Assembly: GCA_028279305.1 (NCBI GenBank)
Contig: JANQOA010000203.1
Coordinates: 1 to 64,000 of the forward strand
DNA from: Pseudomonadales bacterium
GTDB taxonomy: Bacteria > Pseudomonadota > Gammaproteobacteria > Pseudomonadales > Azotimanducaceae
Length of the DNA: 64,000 nucleotides
Reading direction: 5' to 3'
Shown here: positions 42,014 through 50,457 of the stretch, piece after piece
How positions within the stretch are numbered: position 1 is the stretch's first letter
Layout of the letters: every line of letters begins with the position of its first letter
Program-made: the position numbers and the translations under genes
The notes under the pieces: model-generated
What the model saw: only the letters and a program-made list of their open reading frames with translations
What the model was told of the DNA's origin: nothing
The model's database searches: none

Positions 42014-43615
42014 TCACTTCCACGCGACACCGGCCAGATGCAGAGCGTCTAAATAGGCTTCCCGGGCGGCGTTGTCCGGGAGCGGTAAGCGTTGCCGCGC
42101 ATCTGCAATTGTCAAAGCGGGTAGCAGCTCCAGTAGATCATTTGCAGCTTGTTTTGCACCTTCGAGATTCCCGGCGCCTGCAAGCCCCACTGCTAATGAC
42201 CTGTACCCGCCGGGAAAATAGGGATTCATGACAAGGCATTTCTCAGCCCATTTAACCGCATCAGCGTTGCGGCCGACCAGGGCTGCTGAGAGCGCAAGGT
42301 GACTACACCAGGTGGCAATAAAATGATCTCTTGGGCTCAGGGACAGGGCGAATTCGAGGCATTCCCGCGCAGCGTCATATTTCCCTTGAACCCCGTAAGC
42401 GTATCCAAGTACCGCATGATTTTCCGGATCAAAATTGTCCAGCTCACGTGCACGCATGAAGTAGAGTTCGGCAGCCTCGAAGTTTCTGGCATACAGCTGC
42501 ACGAGGCCCGCACATCGCACTACAGAAGGGTCGTTAGGGTCCACATGCTGGGCATCGTGTACGTGCTTCCTGGCGTCAGCCAGGGCTGTTTGCAGGCTGC
42601 GCCCCGACCAGCCGTACATACCTTCGTAAAGATACGAAACTGCGATGATGCTGTTTGCGTCAGCAAGGTTAGGGTTCAGTAAAACGGCGTGCTGTGCCAG
42701 CTTGCGGGCGGCAAGAATATCTGTTTCTGAATAGCGGCTGACATGCTGCAGTGCCTTGATATAGAAATCCCATGCGCCGCACTTTGATTCGGCGAGAGAT
42801 TGCACTCTGGTAAATTCTGCATTAACAACCGCGGACGTGATACGCGCTGATATCGGACCCAATTCATAGTTAGCGGCAAAAACCTCTCCCCAGGCGGCCA
42901 TGCCGCGGAGTATGTCTTGCAAATAGACGGACAGTCTGCCGCCTTCCAAACTTTCCACATGCAGATGATATCTGGCGTCCCGGGTGCCGGCGGGCACAAG
43001 TTTAAACTTGTTAGATATGGACAATCTGGCGGTTAGTTCACTCCTCACTTGCTGCGCTTGATCCGTAGCCGAGAGTACCATTTGCGCAACTTGACCTGGC
43101 TCAGACTCCGGTGCCGGGACGGGCGCCGCGTTCTCACCAAATCGCAGGTTTGCCAGTAACGTTGATTTCAGTTCCGTGATTGCCCGCCGTTGGGCGACAA
43201 GCCAGAAATGGAAGGTCTCGCAGTCAGGCAAGTCAAGGTTGCTCAACAGTTCGCTTTCAACAAGCTCCTGGACCTGGCGGTTTCCCGGCACCCGGTTGAG
43301 GTCTCCAAGCCGCAGCTGCACCACGTCGATCCGGGCCCCCGATGCTGCAAATGCCACCTGCGTTCTATCTGTGATGAGGCACTGATGGTTTTTGTCGTTC
43401 AACAACTGCCGCAATTGGGAGAGACTCCATCGCAATGCTGCTTTGGGATCTTCAGCATTGGACCAGAGCAGGTTGCAAAGATGGTCCCGCTGCTGGGCTC
43501 TGCCGGTCAAAATCAGGTAACCCAACAAGGCCAATGTCTTCCTCGACCGCGGTAGTGCGAGCGGCGTGCCGTCCCTGGAAATCTTGCATTGTCCGATCAG
43601 CTGTATTTCCAACAT
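42014..43615 (-). CDS. SARP/CadC-like winged-helix regulator with TPR domain
   Basis: A 533-residue protein. Residues 1-90 form an OmpR/SARP-type winged helix (L-A-L-P-R-S-R-K-T-L-A-L-L-G-Y-L, L-C-N-L-L-W, A-L-R-W-S-L-S-Q-L-R). A TolB-like middle region (S-I-S-N-K-F-K-L-V-P-A-G-T-R-D-A-R-Y-H-L) follows. The C-terminal 250 residues are tetratricopeptide-like repeats: A-R-K-L-A-Q-H-A-V-L-L-N-P-N-L-A-D-A and later H-A-V-L-G-Y-A-Y-G-V-Q-G-K-Y-D-A-A. There is no membrane helix. It is divergent from the MddA-like gene at 43702, its most likely target. Confidence 0.85.
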   Translation of the reverse strand: MLEIQLIGQCKISRDGTPLALPRSRKTLALLGYLILTGRAQQRDHLCNLLWSNAEDPKAALRWSLSQLRQLLNDKNHQCLITDRTQVAFAASGARIDVVQLRLGDLNRVPGNRQVQELVESELLSNLDLPDCETFHFWLVAQRRAITELKSTLLANLRFGENAAPVPAPESEPGQVAQMVLSATDQAQQVRSELTARLSISNKFKLVPAGTRDARYHLHVESLEGGRLSVYLQDILRGMAAWGEVFAANYELGPISARITSAVVNAEFTRVQSLAESKCGAWDFYIKALQHVSRYSETDILAARKLAQHAVLLNPNLADANSIIAVSYLYEGMYGWSGRSLQTALADARKHVHDAQHVDPNDPSVVRCAGLVQLYARNFEAAELYFMRARELDNFDPENHAVLGYAYGVQGKYDAARECLEFALSLSPRDHFIATWCSHLALSAALVGRNADAVKWAEKCLVMNPYFPGGYRSLAVGLAGAGNLEGAKQAANDLLELLPALTIADARQRLPLPDNAAREAYLDALHLAGVAWK

Positions 43616-43701
43616 GGTCCAGACCGGTTACACGGTTATTCAACCGATTGTTAACACGCTTCAATTCTAAGTTAGGGGGACCTCAACAAAGGAGCGTAAT
43701 T

Positions 43702-44454
43702 ATGCGCGTGATTTCACTGTTGTATGGAGCCTTATGCTATCTGATTTTCCTGGCGACGTTTCTTTATGCAATTGGATTCATCGGCAATTTTGTCACCCCG
43801 ACCCGCCTGGATGGGGAGGGGTCGCTGAATGTGTTCAGCGTCGGGGTGAATATGCTGCTGCTTGGTATATTCGCCCTGCAGCACAGTGTGATGGCTCGAC
43901 CGGCTTTTAAAAGAAGCTGGACGCGGTTTGTACCCGTTCCGGTGGAACGCAGCACATACGTTCTGCTCTCAAGCGTTGCGTTGATTTTGCTATTCGGCTT
44001 CTGGCAACCGCTTGGTATCAGTATTTGGCATGTGACTGACCCGATCGGCGTTATGGTTCTGTATGGTGGATTTGCCTTCGGCTGGTTGCTGGTACTGGTT
44101 TCGACTTTCCTCATCAATCACTTTGATCTCTTTGGTCTAAGGCAGGTGTGGCTCTATTTCAGGCAGAAACCGTATCACGATGTACCTTTTGTGACTCCGG
44201 GGCCCTATAAATTGATACGGCATCCGCTATACCTGGGCTGGCTTTTTGCCTTCTGGTGTACGCCCACGATGACCCTGGCACATTTACTTTTTGCAGTGAC
44301 CACCACCGTATACATCTTCATCGCAATAAAGTTCGAAGAGCGGGATCTGAAAAATGCCCTCGGCCAGGAGTATCGGGATTATTGCGAGCGTGTGCCGATG
44401 ATTGTGCCGTCGCCAACGCTCAGGCAATCTGCACCCACCGCTGAAAGACGCTAG
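43702..44454 (+). CDS. Methanethiol S-methyltransferase-like membrane protein (MddA / isoprenylcysteine methyltransferase fold)
   Basis: ATG 43702 behind AAAGGAG gives 250 residues. Five to six membrane helices and the isoprenylcysteine-methyltransferase end are present: T-P-G-P-Y-K-L-I-R-H-P-L-Y-L-G-W, then F-E-E-R-D-L-K-N-A-L-G-Q-E-Y-R-D-Y, which form the S-adenosylmethionine site. Length, the F-A-L-Q-H-S-V-M-A-R-P region and overall order resemble MddA, which methylates methanethiol to dimethyl sulfide. Other members (NnrU-like or protein methyltransferases) cannot be excluded. It stands alone between two divergent or convergent regulators. Confidence 0.75.
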   Translation: MRVISLLYGALCYLIFLATFLYAIGFIGNFVTPTRLDGEGSLNVFSVGVNMLLLGIFALQHSVMARPAFKRSWTRFVPVPVERSTYVLLSSVALILLFGFWQPLGISIWHVTDPIGVMVLYGGFAFGWLLVLVSTFLINHFDLFGLRQVWLYFRQKPYHDVPFVTPGPYKLIRHPLYLGWLFAFWCTPTMTLAHLLFAVTTTVYIFIAIKFEERDLKNALGQEYRDYCERVPMIVPSPTLRQSAPTAERR

Positions 44455-44618
44455 ATACTGACTTGTCGTGTGTGGAGTGCTGCTCAGGCATGGCGGCCGA
44501 TTTATTGATGAAACCAGGCCATTTGCTTGCGGGTGTGGCAGGTATGCATCAGTTCGATACTCACCATGAGGCGCACCGTATCGAGGGGCAGGCCGGACGT
44601 TGTTGTCTCGAAAAGACG

Positions 44619-45227
44619 TTAGCCTCTGATTTGAAGATAGCCGGCCGCCATCTCCCTGAGCTCGACAACCATTTCCTCAAGATCTTTTGACTTGCGGCCC
44701 TTGCCGGGACCGGCAAAGAGCGTGTCTCTGATGACCGCAGAAACCGTACGCATGACAAATCTTGTTCGATTGCGCAGCTCCTTGTTGGTGAGAGCGCTGG
44801 TTTCCAGGTGGGATGACAGCCAGTCCGCTGATGCGTTTCTCGCGGTGAGCATGAGATCAAATGACGGTTGATCGTTGAGCGCGGAAGCAGCCCTCATCAC
44901 TGGAATGTAGGGAATGGTGAATTCCAAGGTCGAGCGAATCATGTAATCCAGCTTGCCGATGTCGTCAACTTCCTCCATCGCAATTTCCCTCTCCGCCTGA
45001 AGCCCCTGGGATTGTGCGAAGAAGCGTTCAAACGACGCCTCCAGCAACGCGCGCTTGTCCTTGAACCGTCTGTATATGGCGCCAGTTGTGAGGCCGGCTT
45101 CCGCGGCAATTTGCGCAACGGTCAGTTCTTCAAAAGAGCAGGTCTGCAACAGGCGGTCCAAGGCATCCAGAAGCGCCTGTTGGGTTTTAACGGATCGGTC
45201 TTGTCGGGGAGCGAGTGAATCATTCAT
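44619..45227 (-). CDS. TetR-family transcriptional regulator
   Basis: ATG 45227 (M-N-D-S-L-A-P-R) gives 202 residues; a longer frame upstream is not protein-like. The DNA-binding domain reads A-L-L-D-A-L-D-R-L-L-Q-T-C-S-F, T-V-A-Q-I-A-A-E-A-G-L, G-A-I-Y-R-R-F-K-D-K. It is divergent from the CMD-family gene at 45301. The small palindrome TGATA-A-TATCA (45264-45274) lies between them and could be its operator. Confidence 0.88.
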   Translation of the reverse strand: MNDSLAPRQDRSVKTQQALLDALDRLLQTCSFEELTVAQIAAEAGLTTGAIYRRFKDKRALLEASFERFFAQSQGLQAEREIAMEEVDDIGKLDYMIRSTLEFTIPYIPVMRAASALNDQPSFDLMLTARNASADWLSSHLETSALTNKELRNRTRFVMRTVSAVIRDTLFAGPGKGRKSKDLEEMVVELREMAAGYLQIRG

Positions 45228-45263
45228 GAGGGGAATATAGCCCTTGCTGATCCGAATTGATAC

Positions 45264-45274
45264 TGATAATATCA
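45264..45274. promoter_or_regulatory. Short palindrome between TetR and CMD genes
   Basis: TGATAATATCA has 5-base arms around one base and sits in the 73-base divergent spacer. It is AT-rich and could equally be part of a -10 region. Weak candidate operator of the TetR gene at 44619-45227. Confidence 0.4.
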
Positions 45275-45300
45275 TTATTGTTTTAATCCGGAGACGTATT

Positions 45301-45660
45301 ATGAGCGACGACAAACGCCAAAAGGGTATGGAAATGATCAGCAAGCTTTTCGGCCCGCCGTCAGGGGGCGGAGTCGCCCAGCCTCAACCGTTGTCCCGTT
45401 ATACGGTGGAGCATCTGTTCGGCGATGTCTGGCAGCAGGACGATCTCACGCTGCAGGAAAGATCCCTCGCCACGTGCACTATGCTGTTCGCGTTGAACCG
45501 ACCTGAGGAAATGCAGATTCACTTCACCGGCGCAAAAAACATTGGCGTTAAGCGCGAGAAACTGGTTGGTGTGATTGCGCATGGGGCGCACTACGCGGGA
45601 TGGCCCAATGCCATGGCGGCGCTCAGGGTGTTGAACAAAGTCTGGCCGGAAGAAGAGTAA
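45301..45660 (+). CDS. Carboxymuconolactone decarboxylase family protein
   Basis: ATG 45301 behind CCGGAGACG gives 119 residues. The pattern is that of the gamma-carboxymuconolactone decarboxylase group: W-Q-Q-D-D-L-T-L-Q-E-R-S-L-A-T-C-T-M-L-F-A-L, then M-Q-I-H-F-T-G-A-K-N-I-G-V, and H-G-A-H-Y-A-G-W-P-N-A-M-A-A-L-R. It lacks the C-x-x-C of AhpD, so peroxidase function is unlikely. The final E-E-E and stop lie within a 12-base tandem repeat. It precedes an MDR oxidoreductase and an FAD monooxygenase in an apparent operon. Confidence 0.87.
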   Translation: MSDDKRQKGMEMISKLFGPPSGGGVAQPQPLSRYTVEHLFGDVWQQDDLTLQERSLATCTMLFALNRPEEMQIHFTGAKNIGVKREKLVGVIAHGAHYAGWPNAMAALRVLNKVWPEEE

Positions 45661-45684
45661 GAAGAAGAGTAAGAAGAAGAGTAA
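45649..45684 (+). repeat. Three perfect copies of a 12-base unit carrying the stop codon
   Basis: GAAGAAGAGTAA occurs three times in a row (45649-45660, 45661-45672, 45673-45684). The first copy ends the CMD gene; the other two repeat its last three codons and stop in the same frame, just before the next gene's ribosome site. Likely slippage during replication. Confidence 0.9.
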
Positions 45685-45700
45685 CAGTCGGAGCACAACT

Positions 45701-46699
45701 ATGTTTGCTGAACAGATGGATGCCGTTTATCTCGTGCCAACCAGAGAAGGCGGGGTATATGAGTACCGGCAGGCGAAGAAACCCGCGGCAGAAGGCGGGC
45801 AGGTTCTGGTGCGCGTGCATGCCGCGGGGATCAACCGCGGAGAAATCCTGATGGTCAAGGGTTTCCGCTCTGATAACCCGCGTTTCAAGCCGGTACCTTC
45901 GGGGATTGAGTTTGCCGGTGAAATTGTCGAAGTCGGCGCAGATGCAACAGGCTGGCACGTTGGAGAACGCGTTATGGGGCGGGGCATGGGCAGTTACGCC
46001 GACTTTGCGCTGGCGGGTGCCATGACGTTGATGCGCATTCCCGATGCCTTGAGTTATGCACAAGCCGCTGCGATTCCAAACGTATTTATCACCGCGCATG
46101 ATGCCCTTGTTTCTAATGCGCAAGTGCAAAGAGGCGACACGGTTCTGGTCACCGCGGCGTCCTCGGGCATCGGTACCGCTGCCATTCAGTTGGCTAAGTA
46201 TTTTGGTGCCCGGAAGGTATTCGCGAGTACGCGTGACGCAAACAAAATCCCGGCGCTCAAAGAGGTAGGGGCTGATGTGGTCATTGATACCAGCCAGCCC
46301 GGGTTTACGCAGATCGTTGAGAAAGAAACTCAGGGAGACGGCGTAGACATCATCATCGACAGCGTCGGCGGGCCGATGTTTGCGGATAACCTGGAGATGC
46401 TCGCAATCAAAGGGCGAGTGGTCTCGGTCGGCAGAAACGCGGGTGAGGTAGGGGAAATCAACCTGGATGAAGTCGCTAACAAGCGTGCGCAAATCATAGG
46501 CGTGACATTCAGAACGCGTACACCTCAGGAAGCCTGGCGGTGCTTTGAGGTATTTGTGGAAGATTGCATGGATGGGTTTGCAGAAGGGTTGTTGAAACCG
46601 GTGGTTGATAAGACTTTCGGCTTCGAGGCGTTACACGATGCACACGCCTACATGATGGGCAATAACCAGGTCGGCAAGATTGTCCTGGTGCGGGAGTGA
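45701..46699 (+). CDS. Quinone-oxidoreductase-like MDR enzyme
   Basis: A 332-residue protein of the zinc-free medium-chain reductase family: V-H-A-A-G-I-N-R-G-E-I, F-A-G-E-I-V-E-V-G, the NADPH motif V-T-A-A-S-S-G-I-G-T-A-A-I-Q-L-A-K, and I-I-I-D-S-V-G-G-P. Such enzymes reduce quinones or activated double bonds. It starts 16 bases after the 12-base repeat and is followed by the FAD monooxygenase with an 10-base gap, so the three genes form one operon behind the TetR-controlled promoter. Confidence 0.9.
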   Translation: MFAEQMDAVYLVPTREGGVYEYRQAKKPAAEGGQVLVRVHAAGINRGEILMVKGFRSDNPRFKPVPSGIEFAGEIVEVGADATGWHVGERVMGRGMGSYADFALAGAMTLMRIPDALSYAQAAAIPNVFITAHDALVSNAQVQRGDTVLVTAASSGIGTAAIQLAKYFGARKVFASTRDANKIPALKEVGADVVIDTSQPGFTQIVEKETQGDGVDIIIDSVGGPMFADNLEMLAIKGRVVSVGRNAGEVGEINLDEVANKRAQIIGVTFRTRTPQEAWRCFEVFVEDCMDGFAEGLLKPVVDKTFGFEALHDAHAYMMGNNQVGKIVLVRE

Positions 46700-46709
46700 G
46701 GTATTGGCA

Positions 46710-48206
46710 ATGACAAGTACTGCAGTAGTCATCGGTGGCGGCATCGCCGGGATGTGTTCCGCAAAAGTGTTGGTGGACCACTATGACCGAGTGGTGTTGC
46801 TGGAACGGGACGTTTATCCGGATGGGGTCGGCGGCCGGCGTGGCGTGCCCCAGAGCAAGATGTTTCACACCCTGTTAGAGCGGGGCAGACGCGAGATAGA
46901 AGACATATACCCGGGCTTTCACAAGCTCCTGGATGAACGGAAGATGCCAAAGGTGGCTTTTGGCTTCAACTGCGCGCTGATGACACCCAGAGGGTGGGGG
47001 CGAAACCTGCCCGTCCCGGTGCAGCGTTCTTTGTTCTGCACGCGCGCGATGCTGGAATCAACCATAAGAGATCTCTTTCTGCAGGAACCGCGGATCGAAC
47101 TGATTGAAGAAGCGGTTGTTAACAATCTGATTGTGGATGATAACAACGCCCGCAAAGCAGTGACCGGGGTGACCTACAAACGCCGGGGAGATTCTGACCT
47201 CACCTCGTTGTCCGCGGAGTTAGTTGTTGACGCGTCCGGGTTCAGTTCCAAAGCGGCGCAGTGGTTCAAAGCCGCCGGCATCAATCCGCCTGAAGAACAT
47301 GAGCTTGATCCGCTGCTCACTTATGGCGGGCAACTGTTCAAGTTGAAGGCCGGCGCGCGGTTTCCAAAAGACTGGTGGTGGACCCATGGAGCGTTTATCC
47401 AGCGGGTGCCGCCCAAAGACAATGTGGCGGCGCATCTCATCCGCCAGGAAGGGGACCTTTGGCTGCTCACTCTGGTTGCCGGTGACGGCCTGGAGATTCC
47501 CAAGGATGAAGCCGGTGTGTCTGAGTTTTTAAGCCGCATGCGGTCGCCTCTGATATACGACATGTTGCCCTATTTTGAGCCGGTTGATGAGGTGACCACC
47601 TATCGGCTGCCGAAAAATAAGTGGAAGTTTTATGAGCGCTGGGACGAATCACCCTCGGGATTCATAGCCATGGCCGCCGCCACGTGTGTGTTTAATCCAA
47701 ACATGGGGCAGGGTATGTCGGTTGCGGCGGGTGATGCCGGCATCCTGAAGCAATGTTTGCAGATTACGGATTCTCCTCACGAGCTGCCTGAACTGTTCTT
47801 CAAGCGGCAGGCTGAGTTTCAAAAGAATGCCTACCAGCTTGCGTGCAACAACGATTTGAAGTTCGAAACAGTGGTGGGGCCGCGAACCGTCAGCACGCGG
47901 TTGTTCAATTGGTACAACGATCAGATCAATGCCGCCGGGGCCGCGGACCCCTGGATCGCTCGCGAATATGCCCTCGTGAATCTACTGATGGAACCGGTTT
48001 CATACAGCTACCGCCCCTGGTTTGTCGTCCGCGTCCTGTTTGCCCGCTTGTTTTTGCGGTGGCGGGAAAACCCGAATGCAGATGACCGGGTTGCGCCTAT
48101 CCCGCCGGGGCCGGCTGAAATACCCACGCGGATCCGCGCGGAGATTCGCAATGGGCTGGGCCTTGCCTATCGGTTTGCCCGTACTCGGGTCGGGTTGGCG
48201 CGTTAG
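46710..48206 (+). CDS. FAD-dependent monooxygenase/oxidoreductase
   Basis: ATG 46710 gives 498 residues; the longer frame overlaps the upstream gene without benefit. V-V-I-G-G-G-I-A-G-M-C-S-A-K-V-L at the N terminus is the FAD motif, followed by V-V-L-L-E-R-D. G-V-P-Q-S-K-M-F-H-T-L-L-E-R-G is typical of this tetracycline-oxygenase-like group, and A-A-A-T-C-V-F-N-P-N-M-G-Q-G-M-S-V-A-A-G-D-A is the second FAD contact. It probably hydroxylates an aromatic or polyketide-like substrate. Last gene of its operon. Confidence 0.87.
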   Translation: MTSTAVVIGGGIAGMCSAKVLVDHYDRVVLLERDVYPDGVGGRRGVPQSKMFHTLLERGRREIEDIYPGFHKLLDERKMPKVAFGFNCALMTPRGWGRNLPVPVQRSLFCTRAMLESTIRDLFLQEPRIELIEEAVVNNLIVDDNNARKAVTGVTYKRRGDSDLTSLSAELVVDASGFSSKAAQWFKAAGINPPEEHELDPLLTYGGQLFKLKAGARFPKDWWWTHGAFIQRVPPKDNVAAHLIRQEGDLWLLTLVAGDGLEIPKDEAGVSEFLSRMRSPLIYDMLPYFEPVDEVTTYRLPKNKWKFYERWDESPSGFIAMAAATCVFNPNMGQGMSVAAGDAGILKQCLQITDSPHELPELFFKRQAEFQKNAYQLACNNDLKFETVVGPRTVSTRLFNWYNDQINAAGAADPWIAREYALVNLLMEPVSYSYRPWFVVRVLFARLFLRWRENPNADDRVAPIPPGPAEIPTRIRAEIRNGLGLAYRFARTRVGLAR

Positions 48207-48233
48207 TTAACATAGGTGCCGCGGGGGTCTTGA

Positions 48234-48254
48234 TATATATTTACTAAATATATA
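48234..48254. promoter_or_regulatory. AT-rich palindrome upstream of the PadR gene
   Basis: TATATATTTA (48234-48243) and TAAATATATA (48245-48254) are perfect 10-base arms around a single C, ending 10 bases before the ATG of the PadR gene. A repressor bound here would block the promoter; PadR autoregulation is the simple reading. Confidence 0.65.
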
Positions 48255-48264
48255 GTATTGATCC

Positions 48265-48738
48265 ATGACCCGCTTGCTGATTCTGTACCTGTTGCTCGAG
48301 GGAGAGCGTTCCGCTTACGACGTTAAGCGGATACTCAGCAGCCCCTATATTGCCTATTGGTTTGTGCTGGAGGATCCGTCCATCTATTCAGCGTTAAAGA
48401 CGCTGGCGAAAAACGGCTTTGCAAAGGCAAGAAAGGCAGGGCGGGCCACCACTTATCGAATTACCAGGGCAGGGGCCGCCGAGTTTGAAACATGTCTGAA
48501 CCGCGCCTGGGCATCTAACGACGAGAAAGAGTTTCAAGCGGCCCTTGCGGTATCTCCTGATCTTACGGCAGACGAGCTGAGACAGCGCTTGCAAGCTCGA
48601 TTATCCCAATCGAAAAATCGACTGGAGCAATTGCGAGCCATCAAAGCAGGTGCAATGTCCCCAATTCTTGCCGGCAGAGAGGAGAGGCTGTTGCAGGCTG
48701 AGTGCAATTGGTTAGTTGAGCTAACTGAAGGAGGTTGA
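48265..48738 (+). CDS. PadR-family transcriptional regulator
   Basis: A 157-residue protein with the PadR winged helix: L-L-I-L-Y-L-L-L-E-G-E-R-S-A-Y-D-V, V-L-E-D-P-S-I-Y-S-A-L-K-T-L-A-K-N-G-F, and T-T-Y-R-I-T-R-A-G-A-A-E-F. The C terminal half is a charged helix pair for dimerisation. No classical ribosome site is visible at its ATG, which lies close to the palindrome at 48234-48254 and may be leaderless. It is followed after two bases by the NUDIX-like gene. Confidence 0.88.
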   Translation: MTRLLILYLLLEGERSAYDVKRILSSPYIAYWFVLEDPSIYSALKTLAKNGFAKARKAGRATTYRITRAGAAEFETCLNRAWASNDEKEFQAALAVSPDLTADELRQRLQARLSQSKNRLEQLRAIKAGAMSPILAGREERLLQAECNWLVELTEGG

Positions 48739-48740
48739 CC

Positions 48741-49121
48741 ATGAGTATCGATACGAAACCCGATATACAGGTGATTTCAAACCTTGTTGTAGTGAATGCA
48801 GAAGGGAAAGTGTTGCTCACGCAATACAACCCGGAAGTTGATCGGTGGTGGCTGCCGGGCCGGGACGTCGAACCCTTCACGCATCCGGATGATACCGCCA
48901 GATCTGTAGTTGAATCAGTGGGTGTTAAGCCCCTGAGCCTGGAGTTCAAACGAGTCCAATCATTCCGCGGGCGTAGGGGCTGGCATCTTGCGTTCGATTA
49001 CCTGGTACAAGCAGAGGGTTCACCGGATGCGCCCGCAGAATGGTTTGAGATCGAGGCCTTGCCCAAGACGATGCATGGGGGCTGGGAAAGCAGCGTGATT
49101 ACAGACCTGGTCGCTGCATAG
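48741..49121 (+). CDS. NUDIX-like protein with degenerate NUDIX box
   Basis: ATG 48741 has a full AAGGAGG seven bases upstream, giving 126 residues. The fold text fits NUDIX (V-V-V-N-A-E-G-K-V-L-L-T-Q-Y, W-W-L-P-G-R-D-V-E-P), and the region of the NUDIX box reads A-R-S-V-V-E-S-V-G-V, where the R-E and E-E pairs of catalytic members are replaced. Activity as a pyrophosphatase is therefore doubtful; it may bind a ligand. It is coupled between PadR and VOC genes. Confidence 0.68.
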   Translation: MSIDTKPDIQVISNLVVVNAEGKVLLTQYNPEVDRWWLPGRDVEPFTHPDDTARSVVESVGVKPLSLEFKRVQSFRGRRGWHLAFDYLVQAEGSPDAPAEWFEIEALPKTMHGGWESSVITDLVAA

Positions 49122-49124
49122 ATC

Positions 49125-49526
49125 ATGCTTACTACATCCGGAATGAACCACCTGGGGCTGAGCGTAGAGAACCTTGATCTCACAACCCGGTTTTTTGTTG
49201 ACTGTTTAGGCTGGGAAGAGTCCGGCAGAGACGAAAGTTATCCCAGAACTGCGGTTTCAGACGGCTCCGTTCGGCTTACTCTATGGGAAGTTGATCATCG
49301 TCTGGACACAGAGCCGTTTCACCGGCGCAAAAACATCGGGCTGCACCATGTCGCGCTGACCGTGTTGAGTGAGGACGTTTTGAATCAGCTGGCCGAGAAG
49401 GTGGCTAATTGGCCCGGCGTTAGCATAGAGTTTATGCCTGAACTGATCGGTGGAGGGCCAAGGAAACACATGATGTTCTCTGAACCGGGTGGAATTCGGC
49501 TCGAACTGATTTGGTCTGGTGAGTGA
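49125..49526 (+). CDS. Glyoxalase/VOC-family protein
   Basis: A 133-residue protein with two beta-alpha-beta units: M-N-H-L-G-L-S-V-E-N-L-D-L-T-T-R-F-F-V-D-C-L-G-W and G-L-H-H-V-A-L-T-V. The metal ligands His (in N-H-L), His (in L-H-H-V) and Glu (in R-L-E-L-I-W) are present. VOC enzymes include dioxygenases, isomerases and resistance proteins. It starts three bases after the NUDIX-like gene. Confidence 0.88.
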   Translation: MLTTSGMNHLGLSVENLDLTTRFFVDCLGWEESGRDESYPRTAVSDGSVRLTLWEVDHRLDTEPFHRRKNIGLHHVALTVLSEDVLNQLAEKVANWPGVSIEFMPELIGGGPRKHMMFSEPGGIRLELIWSGE

Positions 49527-49538
49527 GCGGAAGTCGAA

Positions 49539-49928
49539 ATGAGCGAATTCGAGTTACACCAACTGATCTACGAAGCCATAAACGAAGCTCGTAGCAGTTT
49601 TGATTTTTGGCTGACTATAACTTTAGCCGCATTAGCCTCCGGGTACTATGCGTTCTCTAAACTAGACAAAACCCTACAGGTGATTGTTGTTTCTACATAC
49701 GCAGCAGTGGCACTAGCGTTTCTGTTGCGTTGGCTGGATGCAGGATCGGTTGTGGCCAAATACACCGCTAGTCTAACCAACATGGACGGAATGCTACCGT
49801 TTGAAGGTCCCCTGTCCTCTGTCGCGTTCCCGCTGCAAACTATGATCATCATCGGCGGGTCGTTAGCTACTACCTACTACCTACTCACAATCGCACCGAA
49901 GCCGAAAGGTGACGAACAAGACGAGTAA
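49539..49928 (+). CDS. Three-helix membrane protein, unknown
   Basis: A 129-residue protein with membrane segments at about residues 21-41, 46-66 and 97-117, and an acidic tail (K-G-D-E-Q-D-E). The first 20 residues form an amphipathic acidic helix. No family is recognised. It lies 12 bases after the VOC gene. Base composition here is more AT-rich than upstream, as in the metallophore-type genes that follow. Confidence 0.65.
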   Translation: MSEFELHQLIYEAINEARSSFDFWLTITLAALASGYYAFSKLDKTLQVIVVSTYAAVALAFLLRWLDAGSVVAKYTASLTNMDGMLPFEGPLSSVAFPLQTMIIIGGSLATTYYLLTIAPKPKGDEQDE

Positions 49929-49976
49929 ACTGATACGAAACCACTGGGAATAGGACAGGGGTGGGTTCCAGAGAGT

Positions 49977-50366
49977 ATGAAGCGAGGACGGAAATCCGTT
50001 GAAATAGCTTTGTGCACGGCTTTGGAACATAATCTATATCCGGGAAGCAGCAACATCCAACTCAAACTCAGTATCGTGCGACCGCTTGGAACACAAAAAC
50101 AAATCTTGCTCGGGACGATTCTGTTCCTGGCGGGACAGTTTTTTTCCACGGCGCATGCTGTTGAGTTTGGTGTAACTCCGCATGAACATGGAGGGGTTGT
50201 TTGCGTACCTATTGTTAACGATGATCAGGATGTCCTGTTACCCGTAGCCAGCCTTGTTTCACGTTATAGTGCGCAGCGTGCACATGCGGTAGCTGTTCCC
50301 GAACGGCCGCTCCTCGTATCGTCAGTGATTTTCCGACCAACTTCTCGGGATCCTCCGAAAGCCTAA
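49977..50366 (+). CDS. Small exported His/Cys-containing protein, possibly DUF2946-like
   Basis: A 129-residue frame. The part from residue 39 on is protein-like: K-Q-I-L-L-G-T-I-L-F-L-A-G-Q-F-F-S-T-A-H-A is a signal peptide, followed by V-T-P-H-E-H-G-G-V-V-C, a compact possible metal site, and an end with R-P-T-S-R-D-P-P. The layout resembles DUF2946-type proteins often found beside metal or TonB genes. The true start is uncertain; the first 38 codons may be non-coding. It precedes the siderophore receptor by 91 bases. Confidence 0.45.
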   Translation: MKRGRKSVEIALCTALEHNLYPGSSNIQLKLSIVRPLGTQKQILLGTILFLAGQFFSTAHAVEFGVTPHEHGGVVCVPIVNDDQDVLLPVASLVSRYSAQRAHAVAVPERPLLVSSVIFRPTSRDPPKA

Positions 50367-50457
50367 TCGCTCCGTTTTCGCCGTGCTCAAAAAGAATACC
50401 TTCGGGGTGTTCTCGTGTGTGCGTGCGGCTTTTTCAACGTGAATAAATTAGGAAAAA

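Noticed and set aside
44463..44690. 75-residue frame after the MddA-like gene
   Set aside because: Overlaps the end of the TetR gene on the other strand and has no conserved features.
45623..46492. 289-residue minus-strand frame opposite the MDR gene
   Set aside because: Antisense of a conserved oxidoreductase; its end in the 12-base repeat is low-complexity.
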